From positions 1,364,001-1,428,000 of the forward strand of contig WBMV01000852.1 of NCBI GenBank assembly GCA_013396655.1: a DNA stretch of 64,000 nt, given 5' to 3'. This document shows, piece by piece, positions 51,706 through 64,000 of the stretch. A program made the position numbers and the translations under genes. Each line of letters opens with the position of its first letter. Positions within the stretch are counted from its first letter, which is position 1. Under the pieces are notes generated by a model. It was not told the origin of the DNA and made no database searches. It saw nothing but the letters and a program-made list of their open reading frames with translations. This DNA is from Campylorhamphus procurvoides (Eukaryota > Chordata > Aves > Passeriformes > Dendrocolaptidae).

Positions 51706-54642
51706 ACTGCTAATACACAGCTTGTAATAAATGTCACTCACTAAACTCACAACAAATCCAAAAGGTCTGCAGTGACAAAGTCAAAGACTCCCAGTGCAGA
51801 GTTTTTTAAGACATCAGGTTTAGCTGATTTTGACAAAGGGCACAGTTGGACCTGGAGAAACCAAGGGGAAAACAACAGGAATACTTAAACCTTGAAGAGA
51901 AGTTGCCCTAAAAAGCTGAACCTGCCTGCCTTCAAGTCACTCAATCCTGTCTCTGAACAATGCATTCAAACTTGAGGCTTGTCAGTTCCATTGCCTGCAA
52001 GCTTCACCTATTGGGCAGCTTCCTTGTTGAAGCTGAAACCTGTTACTTTAATTAGAGTATTATTTATTTTTATTTGCTGTGCAGGTGTTTTACTGGGGAA
52101 GGGAAGCTGGGATGACTTTTTTATTTAAATCGAAAATTTATCATTTCCTGGCTATGGCTTTGGGTTTTGTGAAAATAAAACCATTGCAAAACATTTCTCT
52201 GTGAAGATGGGCTCTTCTTCACAATGCAGTGAGATACCTTAGAGCACCACAAGTGTTCATACAGGGATACTAAAATATTTTGCTTTGAGCAGTTCTGTAT
52301 CTATGCATATAAACTGAACCTCCAGCAGGTAAGAATCATTATGTTGTTGAACTCCATCAGAGTTTTGTCATTGATATCACCGGGATGAGGATGGTTTATT
52401 GAGAGGTATATCCATACTCTTTCTAGGAAAATCTAAAAAAATCTTTATAATTGACTATATGTTGCATAAAGGAGCGTCTTAACTAAAGAACTTGAACAGC
52501 TCGATTTACTGATCACTTCTAAATGTCACTCTAACCTAGCATTTATGCTTGATCCTGCTTCCAACAAAACAAATGTCAAAACTCTCCCAAGAAGATTATC
52601 TCCTTCATGGGTCTTAAGGGTATAGGAAACACTTACTTTAAACTCAGATGTGCTATATTTAGAGCAGCATAGTCTTAAAGAATTAAGTATACTGAGGACA
52701 CTAAATATTACACCTCTGCCCTGAGCTACAGCAGGCTCTGAAGCATCTATTTTGGCTTCCATGTCTTCCTGAATTTTTCAATATTCATGTGAGAAATAAC
52801 CATACACACCTTGGATGTTTTGAAAAATTGTTTTGCACACTACTCTAGATATTTATCAACTAACAAATAGCAATTATGCTTGAAACCAAAAGCTCACACA
52901 AAAGAGTCATCAGTTCTGATTTGCACGTACGGAACCACTCATGCCTTTCTTTGTGCTAAGGCATGTAACCTCCTCCAAGTTCATGGAATAACTGACCTGA
53001 GGGAAGTAGTCAATTAAGGCTGGGCTTACATTAAATGTTTCCTTAATTAGACTTCTGAATTTTTATTGCACATTCCCAAAGTCTCTGCTATAGCAAACTA
53101 GACCTCAAAGTCTAGTCTCTTCAGGAAAAGGGCCTTATTCTGGGACATGACAGCAAGGGCCACTTCCACCACCACTGCTGAATATATAAGTAAAGGAAGG
53201 ATTAATGATACCTGCAAACTGAAACAGCAGAAACCCACAAGGCTGGTGGGCTGGAAAGAACCTCTCAAGTGCAACACACTTTGCAACACAACCAGAAAGA
53301 TGTTCTACAGGGGAATATTAAAGACAGAGCAAAATAACGTCCTCGTAGGCTTTGGAATTCCTGCTATGAGCAGGGGAACATGCCAGCTCAGGGGCCTGCA
53401 CACAGAACCTCTCCTGATCAAACTCATTGAATAGTATTTCTCATCTTCCACCAGAGTGCCCCTCTCCTTCCAGCAAACACAATCCTCTACTACAAACTCA
53501 TGCTTAGAGCATTGGTCAGTTAACAAATAAGAAAAAAAAATCCAAGAAAAACCCAAACAAGGCTAACTTGTATCACCATTTCACTATACAAAACCAGCTT
53601 TCCATCCACTGCTGGGGAAAAAAAATTGCTCAAAATTCTCATCCTTTAAATGTACCGTATGGGGCCGTTGCTGTATTAATTTACACCAGCTGCAAAAACT
53701 TCTATCAGCAGTAACAAAAAGATTCTTGTTGGCACAGACCTTCTAATGGTCTTCAGTCCTCACAGGAGGCAAATATTTTACATGTAGTTTTCTTTAAGGC
53801 AAAGAACAGCATTCCATGTCAATTTTTAATTTTAAGATAAATACTCTCACTTCCAGTTTGCTACAAGCAAGAATCACTAAAAGTATGAGCCTTTTAGGAA
53901 TTTTGTAAAATCAATATGCTAGTCTAGAAAAACTCCTCTTTGTTTTACAGATGATTTTATTATAAGTTATATAGTATTTCCATGGTCAGTAGTGCATTAT
54001 TGCAGTCAGAAAAGATGGATTCATCCCTCTAAGGAATTAATGTAATACTGAGGGATTATGTTATGTTCTTCTAATTATTTTATGGCACCCTACGGAGAGA
54101 ATCAACTTTAAACAGCAACACATTTCTGTTGATGAAAACATTGCTCTACTTTTGTGTCATTTTAGTATGGCATAGCAGGCTGTCACAATCTACCTCCTGC
54201 ATGCAAGTCAAGCTTTTACAAATGTTAAAAATCTTAATTATGTCTCTACACTTAATTCAAGAATACTGAGCCAAATATTTTCCCATAACAGTGGAAAAGA
54301 GAATACCCCTAGCAACAGATGGTGGGGGATGGAAGGCTGTGTTTGTTTCCTTTTTTATGAAGACATGGTGTGAAATACTGGAGACTATGGAATCAGTGAC
54401 AAGTTTGCATAACCACATGCATTTCTAGAGCTACAGAAGACTCCTAGGAGCTGTATATTCAGCACTCAAATTATAGCTATAATTTTGAAAGAAGTCCAGG
54501 GATATGCCTATCAAATAGAGCAAATACCATTAACTCAGTAGCAATGCATTGATTCTTTCAGTAATTCCAATCTTTATGAGCCACGTAAACTTGGGAACCA
54601 ATTCCTGAATGGAATTTCAAGCAATTGCATTCTAGGAAATGC

Positions 54643-54679
54643 AAAAAAAAAAAAAACCAACCCCAAAACAAAAACAAAC
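54643..54679. repeat. A-rich/AC tract
   Basis: A14 followed by C/A-only words. It is low-complexity, and no retrocopy body was recognised upstream. Confidence 0.85.
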
Positions 54680-57600
54680 TCCAGCTGCAACTATCATTAT
54701 CTGTTGCTTAAACAAATACTACAATTTCATTAAGTCCTGCTAATGCTTTTCAGTGCTGGAAATATTCCCAAGATGCTCTTGCTAAAATAATGACTTGAGG
54801 AAATGTAGCCAAAGACACTTCCCTACACCCTCAACCAGACCATGCAGATATGACCACACCACATGCATTTCCAGACACTGAAGACTCAGGGTTCAGCACC
54901 TGAGCCTCCTCCCCTGCCTTTGCTCTGCTGAGGCGGCAGCAATTGAACCATTTCACCATGAAGCCACTTCATGGTATGTTCCTGTACAGTTTTGGTGATT
55001 TTCTGGTGGTTAATCTCTGAGACCATCATTAACACATGACACTTAGAGGCAATCGTGAGAAAATGACCAATTAAGCAAGTGATTAGCATTTCCTTTGCCC
55101 TGTCCAACCCCCTAAAATTAAGCACTTCAGGTTTGCCCACCCTGCTGCAATGAAAATGAATAAATCCCATTTTACCTCATTATTCCTCTCTTAATAGCAA
55201 ATTACCTAAAACAAACTCATTCAGCCACAGCAATGAGGAGCTGCAAATTGTTTGTTAGAATTGTCTTTTTCACGTGTCCTTTCTGACAGGAGTTCTATTG
55301 CACCACTTGCAATTTATAAAGCAACAACAGAAAACACTTCAGAGGAAACCAGTTGGATAATAATGTTTTTTAACAGCTGAAAAGTGGCAGCAGCACCGAG
55401 CAGAGCCTCAGATACAAAGATTCTTTTTCCCTTGAGTGACCTCCCTGAAGTCAATGGAACAACAGGGACACTCAAGGAATAACATGGTGCAAAACCAGAA
55501 GAGGTGCTAAGCACGATTCTAACGAGGAATCATCTTCAGGATTTTAAATGTACCTTCAAAAAGTAATAACTTATAATAAATTGCAATAACCTAAATAATT
55601 GTAATAACTTAATTGACATACTCATGAATGTTAACTCTGCTAAATCTTCTTTCCCTACATTACCAGGTTATCTTTCCTTACTTCCCATGCCCTCTCTCTC
55701 TGCTACTTCAATCACATTTTCATCATATATAGGAAAGCCATCTTGTTCCATGAACAGTCATTTATTTGGCACTGGGAAAGGTCTGTGATTCACTCTGATG
55801 AAACATGAGACCAGCACGTCCCCATGACTCAGAAATACAGCACCTTTATTAATTTAAAAGGGAAGAGAGACATTTGTGTGAAAACAGGTTGCAGGAATAT
55901 TGTGGGTTGAAAAGCTAAAGCACTGTCATCATGAAAAGCAAAGTCTAATTACTGGGGGTAGAAAGAGAACAAGCTGGACCACAAAATATTAATGGTCTTA
56001 AAAATTTCACTTACAGTTTAGGAACACAAACTGATGCAGAAAGATACAGCTCTCAGTTCACTTCCCTGTTCCCTTGCTCTTGGCTGAAAACAACTTCACT
56101 GGAAATCTGTATTAGCAGCACAGCACTGTCTGTGGCCCAGTTCCAGGAAGGGTTCTCACTGGGCCAAATCCTACTTGCAAATTCCTTAGTGAGCTAAGTG
56201 ATGGTGTTCCCACGTTTCTCCTTTTTTTAATTACTCTATGTTTGCTATTTGCTGGATGGAAACTTAGACAATCTCCCACTAAAGTTGTCTTTAACTCATG
56301 GTGATTTTGCCAGCCAGTACATTTCATCCATTGCTTGTAAGGACATCCAGCACTTGAGAGAAATCTCATGATTCACACTAATACATGGAATTAATTCTCA
56401 TATGTACAATCAGCTGACACACAGATTTACATGTGCATAACTATGCATCAGAGTATTCCCATCTCTGTAGAAGAAGCTGGGGTAAATCAATGTCAGTAAC
56501 ATTATCAAACTTGGTTAGGAAACTTGGGGAGTGAAAGTCTAAGCTTCTGCAAATCTGCCAAGTCACATTTAAACATATTTTTGTTTCAAGGCATTTTGGA
56601 AGTGTTCTAGATTGGCCTTTGCAGCACTGCTTTACTCCTAAGTTCATGCCCCATTTAGATATGAAATGCTACAGATTTCCATTCAGATTTACCTCAAAAC
56701 AATTTACTGTATAAGTAAAATTCAAATGGGAGGGTGGGATTTAGGGACTGCATAGGCCTGACAGCGAAGAATTCTACTTTGATTTCATCCCAGTTTTCCC
56801 TCCTTCCATCTCTGTTTACAGTAATATTAATTAATTACATAAATATAACAGCCTTGGCCTATCTGCTTAATTCCTTGAAATTATATAATCAGTTTTCACA
56901 CTGCCAGAATTTGTGTTCTGTCTTTGTAGATTCATGTTTCAGGTTTTCTTCTAATACAAATAGAAAAAAAGCAAAGTTGGGCAGCCCATTGCTGATAACA
57001 CAGTATTAGAGATTGCCTTTGAGAACTTTGTTCCAAAGTTTGTACAAATATGTAAACAAAACAGTGTCCAAAGTACAAATTAAACATGCTTTTTGGAAGT
57101 TCTAGTTAACAAATTTTGATTTCTAATTAAAAGAACAAAAAATAAAAATTCTAAGCTTTCAGGAAATTTAATGGCAATCTTAAATATTAATTTTAAAATT
57201 TGTTTTAAAGCAAGCTCAACACATTTAATTTTAATTAAGCCAAAGGTATATCAAAACTGCAAAAAACAGCTATGAAATGTAATGCATTAAAAATGCTCAA
57301 ACAGGTGACAAACATTCATACACCAGTGCAAAGAAATTAGTAGAGCTGAACAGGCTAATTACAATCCCAGGTGAAAGACGAACAAACAAAACACCACCAT
57401 ATAGGGCAAGTGACATAAAATTGTTCTTGTTTTCCCTTGAAGAGTCAAATACCTTCCCCAATTTCCTAGGAGTTTTCAGAGTACCAAAGTGACAGAAAAG
57501 TGATTTTCTTCAGTTCTTCTGTTTTCAAAAAATCTCTTGTTACCAATAGTGGTAAAATGCAGCAAGCTTTTAGGATATGCTGTGACAAAACATAAGGTGC

Positions 57601-59786
57601 ATTGAAATAGAAACTTTATGCTGTTTGTCAGATTGCAAAATTTGTGTGAACTGTTGTTGAAAAATCCCTTCAGAAATACACAAAACATCACAAAACTATT
57701 TCCTTCTCTATGGTGTGAATTCATTTCTTGAAGTTATTGGAAAGTGGTAAACTCTTGTCCTACTGCTATTTGCAGGTTACACTTCTCAGACATCACAGAA
57801 AATGTGAAAAGGACAAAGATTACTTAGATGTAGCACTAGGTCTGTCTTAAAAAGCTTCAAGCTCCTATTTAAAGCATCATGGGTATTTCTACAGATGGTA
57901 ATGAAGTTTCTCTCACCGCAGTTTTAATAAAACACTCTGTATTTCTGATTGCAATTTCAGAACCTGAAGTTCAAGGAGAAAATAACTAAGACATTTTTAT
58001 TAGATTTGATCATAGTTTAGATACTTCACTGTATCTAAACCATCTCAAGTATTTCTTACAATGACATTTCAACAGATAGCCGTTCTTGTGCCAACACTTT
58101 TTCATTAAAAGGAGTACACTGATATCATGCATTAGGTTCAGTTACCCAGCCAGCAAACACATAACAAAACCAACCTACCTTTTGATCTCCTTACAAGCAG
58201 CAATATGAACTATAATAACCATATAACATACAGTGAAAGAGAGCAAGAAATTATAAATATTGAACAAAAGTATAAAACTTAGAGCTACATATTCTTTAGA
58301 AACAAATAAAACCACATAGCTATTCATATTTTATGTGGGTTTTTTATGTATATTTTACTGCTGCACACATTCTGCAAAGTAATTACCATAATGCATAAAT
58401 AGTTCTATAGAAGAAACTAAGAAATCCATTTTGTTAGCGGCATTCTCAAGCATGGATTGTACTATGCAGCTTCTACTCACACTCATCAGGCAATTGGTAA
58501 GAATTTCTAGCATTTCATCCTTCATAAGCACTGAAAAGCCAATGTTATTTAACTTTTGCACAAATGTTAATAAAAGTCATAATCCAGGGAGCTTACCCTG
58601 GGTCAACAGAAAGAATCCCAGGACCATCCAAAGTTATTTCCCAAGTCCAGACAAGAGATCTGAAAGAGAGAATACCAAAGGGTATGTGACAAAGCTGACA
58701 CAGAGTCCCCTGAAAGGAGCAAAATCAATTGTGACATTTTTCATTTATTTGTAAATGTGTCTTTGGCAGTATGCTGACTCTAAACGACAGCTGACTCTTA
58801 TAGAATAGGGGAGGTGATGGTAAAAGAGAGGAATCCTGACAGTTGCTTTAATGAGATTCTGCATCAGGATCACTCCACCACGTTCCCTCAACAAGGAGTG
58901 TGCCCTTCACTTTCAATCTTGCATCCTCCAATTTGGAAAGCATTAACCCTATGAAAAACTCAACTCAGCCTCCTCTAATCAACATCACAGCTCTTCTTCC
59001 TACCTCCTTCACTATCTCACTGACATTTCAATTATGGAGTCTGCTCACAATTTTGAATATGTTTAAGTACCACAGAGCAAATTAAACTTCAATCTGATTG
59101 TATTACTTTAATCAAAGTCTAGTTGCACAGTGTGTGGTGAGAGGACAAGACTCAAAACACACCTCAGCTGATATGAGGAGCTCAAGTCCACAGAGCATCC
59201 CTTCCAGCTGCAGGAATTATGCTGCTGGAAGTGTTCAATGCAGGAACCTCTGCTGCTCACATTTCCTTTATTACAAAAATAAATAAGGAAATTCATAACA
59301 TGACAGGAAACTTGCAAATATTGAGAGAATAATCATTCTGGGAACAGAAACTGACAAGGAATTTTAATAACTGTAACAACATGCAGCACAATACCAAGTA
59401 TTTCAGGAATAGGCCACTGGCTTGAGGATCTAGTGCATTAGTGAGCTTACTTGGATATAATTTCCATCTGAGATATTTCATTCTCACATTTTCCAACAAT
59501 ACCACATTTTTTGTTGTTCAAACTTGTTTTCCAGTACTATATCACATATCTTTCAATGGAACTAGATGACAGTACTAAATATATCATGGTAGCCTCAGGC
59601 TGCACTGAAATTAGTATTTTATCCTCTGTTAACATCAGTACAACATTTGTATTACAACAGTAAATTTTTTGGTAAAAAAAAACCCCAAAACACATACAGA
59701 AAAAAATCTCCAAACCTCTCATACAGGCATTGATAAGAGAACCCTGAATCCCATCTCTTTTTCATGCAACCCTACCTTTTGTGAGC

Positions 59787-60185
59787 AATGAAGGGACTAA
59801 AGAACAAGTCCTGTGAGGAGCAGCTGAGGGAACTGGAGTTGTTTAGTCTGGAGAAAGGGAGGCTCAGGGTAGGCTTTATCACTCCCTGCAAATCCCTGAG
59901 AAGAGGTTGTAGCCAGGTGGGGTTTGGTCTCTCCTCCCTAGTACCAAGCAAAAGGATAAGAGGAAATTGCCTCAAGTTGTGCCAGGGGAGGTTTAGATGT
60001 GATATTAGGGAAAAAAAAAAATTCACCAAGAGGTCTGGCAAGCCCTGGAAGAGGCTGCCCAGGGACATGGCTGAATCACCAGAGTAAGAGATATTTAAAA
60101 GATGTGTAAATTTGGAACCTGGGGAGATGGGGTAGTGAAGGACTAGGCAGTGATGGTTTAATGGCTGGACTCGATGACCTGATTG
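59787..60185 (+). mobile_element. CR1 LINE fragment lacking the terminal tail
   Basis: Sense-oriented CR1 body: AACAAGTCCTGTGAGGAGCA, GCTGAGGGAACTGGAGTTG, CTGGAGAAAGGGAGGCTCAG, AGGTTGTAGCCAGGTGGGG, GGAAATTGCCTCAAGTTGTG, CCAGGGGAGGTTTAGATGTG, GAGGCTGCCCAGGGACATGG, then TTTAAAAGATGTGTAAATTTG and GGCTGGACTCGATGACC. The expected final 40 bases (CTTTTCCAACC and the octamer tail) are missing after about 60185, where CpG-richer unrelated sequence begins. An A11 run at 60010-60020 interrupts the body. The 151-codon minus-strand frame here is an antisense shadow of the repeat. Confidence 0.95.
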
Positions 60186-60674
60186 TAGGCAAACAAGCTT
60201 GGTTTGAAAAAACTGCAACATCTGCAATAATACCAGTCAGAAAACAACCCCATCTCCCTGTGGGAGAATAATCTTTTACCGAGTGGAAAAAGCACCACAG
60301 AGCAGGTTGCTGAGGCACAAATGGAAGAAAGAAGACCCAGAACGATAAGCTATCCGAGCAAGAAAGAAAATACATGTATCTGGACTATGTTTCACTAACT
60401 CTCAATGTTGTCATATGTTCTTACCGTTTTATACGTTCATTGTTACGTGTATATACACGGTACTGTTCAAAATGGCTCCCCAGTTCTCCCTCACGGTCTT
60501 CCTGCATTCCCATTGGTCGATGAGATCTCCCGCAGTGCAGTCTCACCACGTATGTTTGTCTCCTCCCATCTTCCCTACATGGGTATTGCCCTTCCTCTTG
60601 TTACCATAACTGTGAGGGGATTTGCATGCTCCTCCCAATCTCCACCCAGGTTCCGGAACCTTCCCGCAGCCCTC

Positions 60675-60682
60675 TATATAAG
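60675..60682 (+). promoter_or_regulatory. TATA box of the LTR-like element
   Basis: TATATAAG about 29 bases after GGTTCCGGAACC, which is itself a palindrome (about 60649-60660). It is the best core promoter motif in the block and sets plus orientation. Confidence 0.6.
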
Positions 60683-60697
60683 CCTGAGTCTCATTTG

Positions 60698-60703
60698 AAT
60701 AAA
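60698..60703 (+). terminator. Polyadenylation signal AATAAA of the LTR-like element
   Basis: A canonical hexamer just downstream of the TATA box, followed by a T/C-rich region (60746-60780) as expected for U5. A second AATAAA lies at 60872-60877. Confidence 0.55.
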
Positions 60704-60905
60704 CTGCCATTCCATGTTTGACCCTCACCACAGTGAGCCATCATTTCTTCCCTTCGAGGGCCTCGGCATCTCCCCTCTGTACAAAAGTTGGCTAGTGAGT
60801 CATGTTTGAGGAGTCTTCAATGAGCTAATCTACGCCACAATCTGCTCAACAATCTGTCTACGTAAACTATGAATAAAGATCATTCATTTGTTGAAAAAAA
60901 AAGAG

Positions 60906-63900
60906 GGAAATGGGTCATCTTCATGAGTTACAGAGCAGTTTGCTGGACAGCCTTCAGAGAACCAGTGCAGTAATCCACAACTCCAGCAAAACTTCCATTT
61001 TCCATTTGATTATTTTGTTCAAAAAACATCCAACATTCTTTAGGGTATTGTGGAATTTCCTAGAAGAAACCTTTTTGGCATCTCCAAGTTAAGGATGCAG
61101 ATTTAAGGTGTAACTCTGAAGTCTTTTGCATAGTCCTTCCTGGTGTGTAAGACCTTTTAAAAAGTCTCAATTGACAGAAACAAGGACTGTGATTCACTTC
61201 CTGTATTAGCTTTTTTTTTCTCTTACTGAAGGTTCACTCTTCACTGAAACACTTTTAAATTAGCATCACAAAGCCTAGCAACAATGTTAAATCACTAACA
61301 GAGTATATCAATCTCAGTTAACCAAAAAAATAGAGTACACTTTAAAAAAAATTCTCTGGCAGTTTCTTCTGATTGATATCAAATCTCCTAAGTTAAAAGA
61401 CCCCTCATATTTCATTCCTAGAAATATACAGTTACTTCCAGCAACCTTTCACATTTGGATGGGAAGCAGAAAAGGCCAGATTTTGGCCTGTGCTCCAGTA
61501 AAGGAGCACCAGTGAAAAATAATGAAGTCAACATGCATTTGGAAAAAAAATTACTATTTAGCTCCAAGGAAGGTTGTTTTATAATTCAGACAGGTGATCT
61601 GGAGTCACAGCAGAGCAATAATGACTAACATCACATACTAGAGGGAGTATAAATTTTAATGATACCACTCATAAAACTCACATTTTAAAGGTTACAAAAC
61701 AGAAACAAGCTTACAAAGAAAACACATAAATCATTCAAGGTGTCAGGTTCCCACTCCTTAGCCATTTTAAGAACTAGCAGCCTGTCCATCACTAAATAAA
61801 CTAGAATATGCCATACTCATTTATGCAGGGCTGAAAGGGAATGCACACTACAGTTCAGCAGCCATTCACCACTACAGACTCTATTCTTAGCAACACAATA
61901 GCCATAACCACTTATTCATTATTCAATAAAATTAAACAAAAACACTTGACCAAATTCACTTACATCTAGACAAGATCACAACACCACATAATTAGCACTA
62001 TAGTTACATGGAGTTCTCATTCAGTGACATTAATGCACTTAGCTATTTGTTCTTATACACTTCACTGTAGGCCCTTAAATATCTTTAATGGGGCATTCAC
62101 ATCAACAGACTAGATCACTAGAATGTTCACATACTCTTAAATATTACAGAACAAAATCTATTTAAACACTGGAGTGCTCACTATCATAATGTTCTTGGGT
62201 TTTCAACTTTAACTTCAAAATTGCCTTGTATACAGAGTCCACCCAATGAGGTCATTTTGCCTTGCTGCAAAGTCCAACAAGATTATCAGATAAGGCCTCA
62301 TCCAAAACCATCCCATGTCAAAGGGAGTATTTCTATGGGCTGTGTTTTATACTGAACGTAGATTTGGGATCCAGGCTCAATCCAAATGGGAGTGCAGCAA
62401 TCAACGATGCAACTGCAGAGCTCTCACTTAAAACACTTATGGGATTTCAAATTGCAACCTTGCACTTGAAATTTCTGCATCCAGTTATCAGTTATCAGAG
62501 GCCACCAATCTCTTAAATAAAGAAAACTCAGTATTTGGTTTACAAAGGCAATAAACACCTAAATGTTTTCAGTAAGCTGTTTTCCTTAAGGTGTGTTTTT
62601 AGTTCTGGAACCTTTTCCTCTAGCTCTGGAGGAACTTTATTTAAGTAAACTGCTAAGCTATTATTTTTCCAGTCTTTGTTTTCTTTAGGAAATTATTTAA
62701 GAAAAACCTCAAACAGTGATCTCAGCATTCATACAGCAGTGAACTTCAGATACAGTAATTGCATTGCTGTGAGCTATGACGACTTTCCCATGGGGGAGAA
62801 ATGACCTGGTAATTCAAGAATGACAAAGTCAAAAGTAAGGTAAGCTGGGTGAGGGAAAGGATTTCCCCCTAGGATGAGATAAATATAATTTCTCACAGCA
62901 GTGTATATGTCTCTTAAGCCTCAGGTGGTTTTAAGTTAATGAGATTAGTTCCAGCAGGCAGAGAAATCCCAGGATATAGGATTTATATTTCAGCAGTTTT
63001 CACTTCATCCAGCAAGCATGGTGAAGTCAATCTTTGTGTCATTTTGTTATTGTCCTGGTTTGGGTCTTGTTCTCAGGCTCAAGCCTGGCTAAAGCACCTC
63101 ATAACTTTGACTTGAAAGCTTAAGCATCATGTAAAGAGGATGTTCAAAAGGGAGGAGAAAGGCACCAGATTTAAATTAAAAAAAAAATTCTTTCCTGCAG
63201 ATTAACTTTTCAGATGTACTTTTATGCAATGAAATATGTTCTTGTATTTTTTTTTTATTCTACCAAGGTCAGGCACCTTTTTATCCTGAACTAAAAAAAC
63301 AAACAAAAAAACAAACCACCAAAACAAACACCAAAAACCCCCACAAAACCACCAGAATGCATTACTGTAAAAGACACTGCTATTACACCCTAGAAAGACA
63401 GACTTCTTCAGGATGGCTGGCTACATGCTGAATGATTGATAACAACCAAAATGAGCTCCTACCCAGCGATTCCCACCCACTGGATGTACAAACTGGTGTT
63501 TCACTCCAGTCCCCAGTTCTGCTCACACAACAAAGCCTTCCCTCCTCTTGCCAGTTCCAGCCTGATCCCAAGTTATCCTGGGGCAGCCTCGTGCAGTGCA
63601 AGGACAGGGCAGCACTCTGACTATCTGATGACAAAGCACAGCAGAAGGATCAGGAACTGTATAGAATAAGTACCTGGAGCTATCTGAAATAAAAATCAGT
63701 ATACTGAGCTGTTTAGCAGAAGGCTTTTAGAAGATAAGAAAATGGGAAAAAACTGAGGTCTGATGATAATGCTGATTTCCACACGCTAAGAATTCTTCCG
63801 CACGCTAAAACTTCTTCCACATCCTGCTTGATTTCTATTTACAATCACTGCGTATTAATAATTGCTAATTTAGCAATTGTTCTACACTCTAGATAGTCTT

Positions 63901-64000
63901 TTTCACTGTGAATTTGAATTAAAAAAAACCTCAATAACATCACCACTGTCAAGAAAATGCAGAAAAATCTAGTGTTGACAACATGCTTTAAGCAGCTATT
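60906..64000. other. Non-coding unique DNA
   Basis: No gene or family repeat is recognised. It is strongly A-rich and C-rich on the plus strand around 61650-62060. It holds a T-run near 63248-63257 and the A/C-only tract at 63293-63354. Confidence 0.65.
63293..63354. repeat. 62-nt tract made only of A and C
   Basis: CAAA, CAAAA and CCA words without a single G or T over 62 bases. This is a low-complexity tract. The complementary strand is G/T-only. Confidence 0.92.

Larger units (their letters stand above)
43217..59786. other. Non-coding unique DNA, 16.5 kb
   Basis: No gene, CR1 or LTR signature was recognised in the longest block of the window. The largest open frame is about 107 codons and has no domain. 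The block contains A-rich runs at 51432-51450 and 54643-54679, a perfect AT-rich palindrome at 51678-51705, an 11-bp duplication near 46641-46662 and a 7-bp-arm inverted repeat near 53098-53117. Decayed old repeats may be present but undetectable by eye. Confidence 0.6.
60228..60905 (+). mobile_element. LTR-like element, boundaries unresolved
   Basis: A CpG-rich block in CpG-poor DNA. It contains a TATATAAG box (60675-60682) and an AATAAA signal (60698-60703) about 15 bases later, a TATA-to-AATAAA spacing seen in many retroviral LTRs where the signal lies in R. U3-like promoter sequence lies upstream (CATTGGT near 60511, an inverted CCAAT box). A plausible left end is TGTTGTC at 60406. Candidate right ends are TGTACA at 60783 or CTCAACA near 60851. 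No pair of ends gives a convincing target duplication. A second AATAAA (60872-60877) is followed 16 bases later by A10 (60894-60903). I infer an endogenous retrovirus LTR, probably solo or with fragments of neighbouring sequence. The family is not recognised and no viral gene is visible. Confidence 0.6.

Noticed and set aside
59772..60227. A 151-codon minus-strand open frame, the longest in the window
   Set aside because: It runs antisense through the CR1 copy at 59787-60185 and into the flanking block. It has no domain of its own and is an artefact of the repeat's composition.
63051..63110. A TGTCCTGGTTTGGG start resembling some LTR beginnings
   Set aside because: No TATA box, polyadenylation signal, matching CA end or target duplication follows at a sensible distance.
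1..64000. CRISPR arrays, operons, tRNA or rRNA genes
   Set aside because: The only regular array is the head-to-tail 40-bp minisatellite without spacers. No B-box-like GGTTCGAA or rRNA core was seen, and the repeats are clearly those of a bird nuclear genome.

Overview
This window reads as non-coding DNA from a bird nuclear genome. The bird assignment rests on the repeats. There are eight CR1 LINE copies, almost all of them 3'-end fragments, including the 3' tail built on ATTCTATGA-like octamers. There is also an ERVL-type solo LTR with the TGTGCTG...CACGACA termini that are abundant in avian genomes. I cannot fix the order or species. I found no intact protein-coding gene, no rRNA or tRNA, and no CRISPR or bacterial-type feature. 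Every open frame in the window is short (151 codons at most), and the longest ones are antisense or out-of-frame readings of CR1 and LTR copies. The background is AT-rich and CpG-poor, as expected for an intron or intergenic desert.

Layout. 1-7735: unique DNA with simple repeats. 7736-8151: minus-strand CR1. 8152-13849: unique DNA with a (TA)n tract, a weak exon candidate near 9600 and an E-box pair near 12680. 13850-14439: minus-strand ERVL-type solo LTR. 16453-16930: plus-strand solo LTR with a 5-bp target duplication. 17537-17669: a 133-bp near-perfect palindrome that I cannot assign to a family. 19060-19397: CpG-rich CR1. 19398-28230: unique DNA with a TAAT-rich cluster near 22000. Small CR1 pieces follow at 28231 and 34820. 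At 32395-32905 a CR1 copy joins an ORF2 endonuclease fragment directly to the CR1 3' end. 37681-37920 is an exact six-copy 40-bp minisatellite. Two plus-strand CR1s lie at 41439 and 43058, and 43217-59786 is mostly unique. A plus-strand CR1 at 59787-60185 is followed by a CpG-rich LTR-like block at about 60228-60905. 60906-64000 is unique DNA with a 62-nt tract containing only A and C.

Nothing here works as an operon or pathway. What can be read is insertion history: old and younger CR1 retrotransposition, at least two solo LTRs, and local tandem duplication. Hand counts on sampled lines show an excess of A and C on the plus strand. This is compatible with the window lying inside an intron of a minus-strand gene, but that is inference. 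The features most worth follow-up are the 17537-17669 palindrome, the rearranged CR1 at 32395-32905, the 40-bp hairpin minisatellite and the unresolved LTR block near 60400-60900.
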